Below are positions 56,550 to 64,000 of a stretch of DNA of 64,000 nucleotides, one piece after another. The translations under genes and the position numbers were made by a program. Each line of letters opens with the position of its first letter. Within the stretch, counting starts at the first letter, position 1. The notes under the pieces are model-generated. The model made no database searches. It saw only the letters and a list, made by a program, of their open reading frames with translations, and had not been told where the DNA came from. This DNA is from Proteles cristata cristata. Its lineage: Eukaryota; Chordata; Mammalia; Carnivora; Hyaenidae. The stretch covers positions 1,488,001 through 1,552,000 of the forward strand of contig JAESUZ010002871.1 of the NCBI GenBank assembly GCA_017311185.1. Direction: 5' to 3'.

Positions 56550-58180
56550 AAGGTCCACTGGATGTGGCCATTTCAAGGTTAACTTCTTAAGTCAGTTAAA
56601 GGGTCATGTGGGTCTGCATTTAGGGGCCCAAAACTAGGCAATCATTCTAACTAAACTGCCAATCACAGTGGCTGAGCAGAGATGCATAATGCAAGCAAAT
56701 TAGCAAGAAAGAGAAGAGCTAGAAGTCTTATAAAGGAGTGGCCACTGTGGCCTGACACACAGACCTTGTTCGGTTACAAGTCTGATCTTCCAATAAAACT
56801 TCCCACCTCTGATTTGTCACAGTTTTACGCTGTAGAACAACAGAATGCCATTCAAGCTCATCAAAATATTTCTTCTCAGAGACAGTGTAGCAAATACTAA
56901 CTGTATACCTTGAACACACTTTGGTGGCTTACCAGGGGTCATGGCAAAGTGGCTCATAAACTTAGAACCATCAGTTTGAATAGTTGTACATCTTTACTCC
57001 CTCTGGCTATGGGGCTTTTTCAAAAGTTAAACTTAGTAAACAGATACTAAGTTCTTTATCTTTATTTCACACATTTCCCCCTATTTTTAAGGTAAAAAAC
57101 ACCTACGATATAAAAACATGCTAGAAAGTAAATTTCTTGTTAGATTTGTCTTCTTCCCACTCCAAAGAAGCAGAAGACCATGAACGTAATTGATTTTCAG
57201 GTCAATCTCTGTTGTGTCACATCTCGGTACCAACTTAATTTCTTTTGTGTGAAGAGACGATACTATAATTTTAAAACCAAGCAGAGTAAGTTAAAACATC
57301 TTTCCTTCTATCGGTAAAATACATATTCATATCTACCTTGTCAATGCTGATTGTTTGGGCCAACTAAATCTTTACAAAAACAGGATATTCAATTTATCAA
57401 AAATATATGGGAACTTCTGTAAATAAGTAATAGAAATAAAATGAATTCACTTATCAAAAAACCATGTGATTTATAGTTTGTTAACACAGGTGGAACAAGA
57501 AATGAAATGCAGAAAAGATTCTTTACAGAGTACTATACTTTCAATATAAACAAACCAAGAGCATTCACTTTCCAATGCCCTGGGGCATGGATCAGACATG
57601 GGTCTGATTCCAAAAGCTGAGCTTTATATTCCAGGTAAGATCTTGTTCTCTTTTCATACTTATAATTTGTCAAATTCATGAAAACATTGATTGGAAATAG
57701 GCTTGGAATCAGTTCCTACTTTCTAGAAATAGTTAAGTCACATTTATAATGCTATAAGTTTCAGAGTTTAGAATTTTCTTTAGTTACAGCTACTTTGGAA
57801 AGCAAGTAACATTCAACATACATACCATTAAGACAGGATGAAGTAACATTTGCTATGACTACAGCAAGGTACTTGATCTTCCATTAGTTTTCCCAACAGC
57901 CCTCAAGAAGAGGTCAATTGTATCATTCAGATTATACTCAGGAAGTTTAAAAGTAACTATACCAGAGTACACAGGTATCTTCAGGCTATACTGAAGATTC
58001 TTTGAGAGCAAAAACTGCCTAACTCATCTTTTTGACTCCTCAGGATATAAATTCCAGATAATGAACAGACCCTCAGAAGTTGGTAGAGGCAAGGGTGGGG
58101 GAACAACACAGCACAGGACGCAAGACAAGAAGATATACATCCCTCATATGCCAGGCACACTCCCCCATCAATGTGTCTCA
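56550..58180. other. intron 1 sequence, no feature recognised
   Basis: About 1.6 kb without a recognised repeat or plausible exon; AT-rich. Confidence 0.45.
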
Positions 58181-58184
58181 AAGA

Positions 58185-58330
58185 AGGACCCACCTATACT
58201 AGAATTTCCAGAAACTAGCTTCAAGTATACGGTAGCTCTCCGATGCCCTACATCCACTAAATGGCTAACTCAAAATAATTGGAGGTGGGGTCTTGGGAAT
58301 CAGCACTTTTAACATTCTCCTCAAATGTAA
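58185..58330 (+). mobile_element. MER5-type hAT-Charlie relic
   Basis: 'ctctccgatgccctacatcc', 'taattggaggtggggtcttg' and 'ggaatcagcacttttaacat' follow the MER5 consensus centre. The terminal repeats are eroded. Confidence 0.62.
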
Positions 58331-58490
58331 AAAAAGGCTTCCATATTGTGTGTCCTCCCAAACTCCAACCTTAGCAGCATGAATATATAGTTCTTCCTCT
58401 TACTCACGTTGTTGGCAAAGTAATGAGATGCATGAAAAACTCACGAGGAGAAGCTCTAACACCCTGTGAGGGAGGCACAGGGTGACCTAG

Positions 58491-58551
58491 TGCCAATGCT
58501 TTCTTCTGCAGAATCACGATATCTGAATCTTGCCAATGCTTTCTTCTGCAG
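58491..58551 (+). repeat. 21-bp direct duplication with 40-bp period
   Basis: TGCCAATGCTTTCTTCTGCA followed by G occurs at 58491-58511 and again at 58531-58551, with no mismatch. Confidence 0.93.
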
Positions 58552-58900
58552 GTGGTTTTCTGCTTCTCCATATGGTAAGTGCTGAAGTATTATCATTGCC
58601 ATCTAGAGTTTTAAAGTGTGAAACAATAAAACAGTAGGGATTTAGAGTGCCCCTAGCTTACAAGATCTGAATTCACATAAAAATTCACTGGGTATCACTT
58701 GTGTTTTGTAAGAGCTAAGCCCAAATAACCTGTAGTAGCAGAAGGAAAACTGAACTTAGTGCCATGGTTCTACCTGCTGTGGGCACCACTATGTATCAAA
58801 ATTCACTAATTATGTGGAACCCAGGGGTTTCAAGCAGGACCTTAACATTGAAAAGGTCAGATTAAATAATGAGAACAGATCGGCTGTTGATACACTTTTG
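58552..58900. other. intron 1 sequence, no feature recognised
   Basis: Short unassigned stretch between the direct repeat and a MIR. Confidence 0.4.
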
Positions 58901-58904
58901 ACTA

Positions 58905-59005
58905 CTGCTAATAATAATAATTCCAAACACATTTATAGCCCTTTATAGTATATAGACTACACTTCGAATATCTTAATTAATTTGATCTTCTCTAAAATCC
59001 TGAGC
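58905..59005 (-). mobile_element. MIR SINE fragment, antisense
   Basis: 'taataataataattcc' leads into 'cacatttatagccctttata' and 'ttaatttgatcttctctaaa', following the antisense MIR start. Confidence 0.5.
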
Positions 59006-59084
59006 TGGGCCTAGAATACTCCACACACTTCCATTTATAGGCCTTTTTATCTCTGTGCTGCCTCATTTGAATTCCCTCCCCCCA

Positions 59085-59165
59085 CTGCATTTCTGGAAGG
59101 CACAGGCAACATATTTTCTTCTGCATCCTTAGCATCTGGCATGGTATCTGACTCATTAAAGAAGG
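59085..59165 (+). mobile_element. L2 3' end
   Basis: 'tggaaggcacaggcaacata' and 'ttctgcatccttagcatctg' match the L2 terminus. Confidence 0.5.
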
Positions 59166-59749
59166 CGCGCACAGACACATAAATCCTTTTTTTAATCTTT
59201 GAAACAAATACCACATTCTAGAAATGAGACAACGGAGGTTGACAGAGATCAAGATATATTTTATCCTGGAGAGATGACTGAGGAAAGAAGCAAGCAAGAA
59301 GCCCTCAAATGAGTGGGACTATTGTATAATAGTGTAGAAAAGGGTTTAGACTACTTTCACATGATATCACCACATAAATTTAGATGGAGATTAACATGAA
59401 TCTTTCCAGCTCATATAAGAAAGAAGTTTCTAACCATGAAAAACATCTAAAATAGAAAATATATTCCTCAAAAAGGAGAGTTGCCCAACATGTGAAAGTA
59501 TAGAAGATACTGTAAAGAAAGGGTTTTAAGCATTAGAGGATCAATCACACAACCTGTAAAGTTCCATTCAACCAGGAGACTCCACAAGTCTGTCTTGAGA
59601 CAGCTTCTACAGGCTGGTAGAATGGACAGAAAAAGGATAAACCCTCAACTTTCTATTGCTGCTCTCATTGGATGCCTTTGGAGATCACTTAGCTCATAGA
59701 GGTTCTGACAAGTCAAAAAGCATCAGACTTAAATTCCAGAGCAAAATGA

Positions 59750-62700
59750 AGTAAGACGGGCTGAATTATCCTCCTATCTGAAACCAACCATATAATATGT
59801 GTGTGTGTGTAAGAAACAACAGATTTCAAGACTGGGCATCAAGAAATGAAAGACATTCATCCCTCACTGGTGGGAAGCAAGAGAAAAGGGCCCTATAGCT
59901 GTCCTTTCTGCCTTGAGAGATTTTCAAGACCACAATGCAAAGAGGGAGCACACAGATGAGCTTCAGAGATCAATGTCTGAGGAAGGACAAAGGTGCCTAG
60001 AATTTGTAAGACAGAGTGGAAAGAACTACTACACAGATACACAGAGAGAACATCTGTAGAGAGTCCGCTTGACTAGGCAGCAGAATACAGATCAGCACAT
60101 GCATGTGAGGAAACTAACCAAGAGTATGAAAAGAAGCCAACACTCACACAAAGCCACAAAGCCAGGGATATTGCCTATTCTCACTAGACATACTAAAAAA
60201 CCATATATGACACAGAATTTAGTGTACTACTCAGAAAGGTGAGTGACTCATCTCAGTGGTGTGAAATTAGGTGCTTTAGCTATACACTAAACACTGCACT
60301 GGTCCTTCCCAGCAAACTTAAAAGAAATACCTAAAAGAATAAAACCAGTTCCATATAATTTATCTACATTCCAGAAGTAAGTTAAGAAGTAAGTTAAAAA
60401 ATTCTTACAGGAATATAAAAATACTTAGCACTCACTCTGGTAAAATTCACAATGTCACACAACCAAAAACTATCAGAGTATGTAAAGAAGCAAAAATAAA
60501 AAAAAATATGAGCCATAATGAGTAAAATCAACCAATCAAATCCAACCCAGAAATGACACAGATGATAGAATTAGCTGACAAGTACATTAAAACAATTAGA
60601 ACTGTATTCCGTATGTTCAAAAAGTTAAATACAGACATATTTATGCAAATCAAACTCCTAGTGATGAAAACGGCAATGTCTAAGATGAAAAACTAACAAC
60701 AAGAGATATTACTGGGGGAAAAATTCTTTGTGGAATTTAAAACATAGCAATTTAAAGTATCCAAAAATGAAACACAGAGAAAAAAAATGAATCTAAAAAA
60801 TAAAAAAGAAAAAAGCATCAACAAGCTGGGTGACAACCTCAAATGAGTTTAATATAAGCTCATGAAGTTGCAGCTGATTTTAGTTCATAAAGGAGAGAAG
60901 AGTTTGGGAGTGGCAGAGAAAAAAATCTGAAGAATGGCTAAAGTTTTTCCAAACTTGAGGAAAACTATAAGCCCATAAATCCAAGAGAACCCTAAATAGA
61001 AGAAAATAAGGAAAACTGGGCCAAAGTAAATCATAATCATATTGCTCACCAGTAATCAAGAAATCTTAAAAGCAGACCAGAGGAAAAAAGACATATGACA
61101 TACAGAGGATTAATGGAATAAAACTTCTGGATGACAACATAAATAATAGAAAACAAAAAGACTATGGAACAGCTTCTTTAAAATACTAAAAGAAAAAAAC
61201 TGTCAACCAAAATTTCTATATCCAGTGAAAACAACTTTTAGAAGGCAGCATAAAGACATTTTTAGACCTACGAAAACTAAAATAATTTATTACCACAAGA
61301 ACCACAGTAGAAGAAATATTAAAGAAAGTTCAGGGAGAAGCAAAATGATACCAGATGTAAATCTGAATCTACACAAAAAAATGAAGAGCACAGAAAATGC
61401 TACATGGTTAAATATATGCTTTTTTCTTATAAAATATATTTAAAAGATAATTTATTTAAACGAAAATAACTATGTCCTGTAGGAATTACAATACAATAAG
61501 AGTAAAGTGCATAATAATAACAACATAAAATCCAAGAGGGGGAGAAAGGAAGTATACTGCTATAAGGCTCTTACTCTACACATAAAGTAGTAAATATCAC
61601 TTGAAGGTAAACTGTGTTCAGTTAAATATGGATATGGCACACTGCCTAAAGCAACCACTAATAACAAAACAAATCCATATGCCCAATAAAACAAGGGAGA
61701 TAAACTGGAATCATGAGAATAAACCAAAATAGGTAGAAAAAGGAGGAAAAGAGAAGAAAGGACATACAGAACAAATAGAAAGCAAGCAGAAAGATGATAT
61801 ATTTAAACTTAATGATATCAATAAACACATTAAATGTAAATGGTCTAAACACTTCCAATTAAAGGAAGAGATTGTCAAATGGGATAGAAGAGTAAAGAAC
61901 AATATTTGCTTACAAGAAACACACTTTAAACCTAAGGACACTAATAAATTAAAAGTCAAAGGATGGAAAATCATATACATGGTTATACAAATCAAGAAAA
62001 TACATCACAGTAATACAAAACAACATCTCTGATATTAGACAATACAGATTTCAAAGAATCAAGATTACCAAGAACAAAGAAGGTTATTTCATAATAATAA
62101 AGGAGTCAAATAATCAAGAAGCTATAATAATCCTAAATATTTATGCCCCAATAAGATCTTCAAACACATGAAGTAAAAATACATATAAAAACAATTACAC
62201 ACTGATAAATCCAAAATTAAAGTTAAAGATTTCAGTACCTGTTTCCCAGTAATTAGTAGGATAGAACATCGCTACATGTAGAGTAGATTTTAACTACCCT
62301 GTCAATCAACCTGGCCTGACTAATATTATAGAGTCCACCTAACAGTAACAAAATACACATTCTTCTCAAGTATATATGAAATATTTAACAATATAAACAG
62401 TATTCTTGGTCATAAAATAAGTCTTAGTACATTTAAAATGACTGAGGTCATGCAAGTCATTCTCTAATTACAATGGAATGAAATTAGAAATCAATATCAG
62501 AAATATCTCTGGAAAATCCCCAAATATTTATAAATACATATTTTACTTCTAAATAATTATTGGCATTGGTTAATGAAGAAATCCCAGAGACATTAGAAAG
62601 TATTTTGAACTGAATGGCAATACAACACATCAAAATTTGTAGGACAGCACTAAAGTGGAATTTAAGGGAAAACTTACAGCACTAAATAACTATATTAAAA

Positions 62701-64000
62701 AAGAAAAAAGTCTCCATTAATACCTTTCACTTTCACCTTAAGAAACTACAATGAAAGCAAATTAAACCCAAAGTAAGCAGAAGAAAGACAATAAGAGAGT
62801 CCAAAGCAAATATCGACAAAATAAAGGGCAGAAAAACAATATAGAAAAGTCAATAAAACCAAAACCTGATTCTTTGAGAAGATAAATAAAACTGATAAAC
62901 TTTAAAGCAGGGTTATCAAGAAAAAAAGAAAGATGACACAGATCAATAATTTTAGGAATGAGAGGTGAGGGGTGTCTGGGTGGCTCAGTCGGTTAAGCGT
63001 CCGACTTTGGCTCAGGTCATGATCTTACGGTTAATGGGTTCGAGCCCCACATCGGGCTCTGTGCTGACAGCTCAGAGCCTGGAGCCTGCTTCAGGTTCTG
63101 TGTTTCCCTCTCTCTCTGACCCTCCCCTGCTCACGCTCTCGCTCACTTGCTCTGTCTCTCTGTCTCTCTCTCTGAAATAAATAAAAACGTTAAAATTTTT
63201 TTAAAAAGGAATGAGAGGTGACACGGCTACAGATTCTACAAATTTTAACGGAATAACAAGTGAAGTTTATCCCAGGATACAGGATTAGCTCAACATTAAA
63301 AAAAAGGTCAATCACCATATTAAGAAATTAAAAAGGGAAAATCACATGGCCATCTTTGGCAATAGATGCCAAAAAAGTCATTTGACAAAATCCAGTATCT
63401 ACTTCTCATAAAAACTCTCAAAAAACTATAAATATAAAGAATGCCCTCAAAATGAAAAAAGGCCTCTATAGGTAATAATGTACTTAATGGTGAAAAACTG
63501 AATGCTTCCCCCCCTTAAGCAGGAACAAAAACAGAATATTCACAAGGATATTGATCCTTACCATTTCTACTCACATGTAACAGAGGTTACTAGCCAATGA
63601 GATATTTATTGTCATACAATAAAGCCAGAAAAAGAAATAAAAAGAACCCAAATTAAGAAAGAAGAAAATTGATGACACTGTTGTATAGAAAATCCAATGT
63701 AATATACAAAAACAAAACAAAACAAAGAAAACACTAGCACTAATAAGTGAGTTTAGCAAGTTATTGCAGGCTATACGGTCAATACACAAAATTGTATTTT
63801 TATATTCTAGCAACGAATAATCAAAAGCTCAAATAAAAATGTCACTGAAAACGGCATCAAATGTAAAATATTTGGAGACAAATCTGGTGAAAAGATGTAC
63901 AATACTTGTACACTGAAAACTATAACTTTGATGAGAAAAAAAATTTTTTTTAAAGCTAAATAGAGATATACTTTGTTCATGGGACAGATAATTCAATACT
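59750..64000 (+). mobile_element. long decayed L1M-type element running off the right edge
   Basis: In order along the plus strand I see L1 5' UTR-like sequence ('gccctatagctgtcctttct'), ORF1 ('gaaatgacacagatgatag', 'gaatggctaaagtttttcc', 'aaaatgataccagatgtaaa'), the ORF2 endonuclease region ('tgtaaatggtctaaacactt', 'acaagaaacacactttaaac') and the start of the reverse-transcriptase region ('gtcatttgacaaaatccag', 'actgaaaactataactttga'). Many indels and stops abolish both frames. A CAN SINE interrupts it at 62969-63206. The 5' boundary is approximate. Confidence 0.78.
62969..63206 (+). mobile_element. CAN SINE (SINEC) inside old L1
   Basis: GGGGTGTCTGGGTGGCTCAG head and ATGGGTTCGAGCCCCACATC B-box region. 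The perfect 15-base duplication AGGAATGAGAGGTGA lies at 62954-62968 and 63207-63221. Confidence 0.96.

Larger units (their letters stand above)
32105..64000 (-). other. SH3GL2: SH3GL2 intron 1 (partial, 3' part)
   Basis: This is the region upstream, in gene sense, of the exon 2 acceptor (TAG at 32107-32105). A very long first intron is known for mammalian SH3GL2, so almost 32 kb without exon 1 is expected. The intron holds most of the younger SINE insertions and several L1 fragments of the window. Confidence 0.88.

Overview
This window is mammalian nuclear DNA, almost certainly from a cat-family carnivore (Felidae). The main evidence is about twenty copies of the tRNA-Lys-derived carnivore SINE (CAN SINE/SINEC) in its felid form. 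Copies begin close to 'GGGGCGCCTGGGTGGCTCAG', carry a B-box close to GGGTTCGAGCCCC, and end in a CT-rich stretch and an A-rich tail. A carnivore-type L1, MIR, L2, CR1/L3-like, MaLR LTR and hAT-Charlie relics fill much of the rest. There is no bacterial or viral gene content, no CRISPR array and no operon structure.

The only host coding sequence I can support is two small exons on the minus strand, both from SH3GL2 (endophilin A1). Exon 2 (32036-32104, 23 codons) and exon 3 (22216-22288, 24 codons plus one base) have canonical AG/GT splice sites. They join in phase and encode residues 16 to about 62 of the N-BAR domain. The window therefore holds the 3' part of intron 1 (32105-64000), all of intron 2 (22289-32035, 9,747 bp) and the 5' part of intron 3 (1-22215). 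Exon 1 would lie beyond the right edge and exon 4 beyond the left edge; I looked for exon 4 and did not see it.

Layout on the plus strand. 1-5.6 kb: SINEs, an old L1, a MER5 element split by an L1 and a SINE, and an L2 split by a SINE. 8-18.4 kb: MIRs, antisense L2 fragments and MLT1/MST-type LTRs. 19.0-21.1 kb: a 5'-truncated carnivore L1 with an ORF2 relic and an 18-bp target-site duplication. 21.1-32.4 kb: the two exons and intron 2, mostly unique sequence with a few old repeats and microsatellites. 32.4-40 kb: mainly unique, with MIRs, a (CT)n tract and two SINEs. 40.5-42.5 kb: an antisense L2 split by an L1 that is itself split by a SINE. 42.7-56.5 kb: mixed SINEs, L1 fragments, a MaLR LTR and an L1 3' end with a short inverted 5' segment. 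About 59.75 kb to the right edge: a long, decayed L1M-type element.

I found no previously undescribed biological system. The observations most worth a second look are structural: nested insertions that give a relative order of events, a probable twin-priming L1 inversion, G-quadruplex-prone tracts, a perfect 24-bp AT palindrome and several small duplications. Repeat family names come from remembered consensus sequences, not a database search, so subfamily assignments are tentative.
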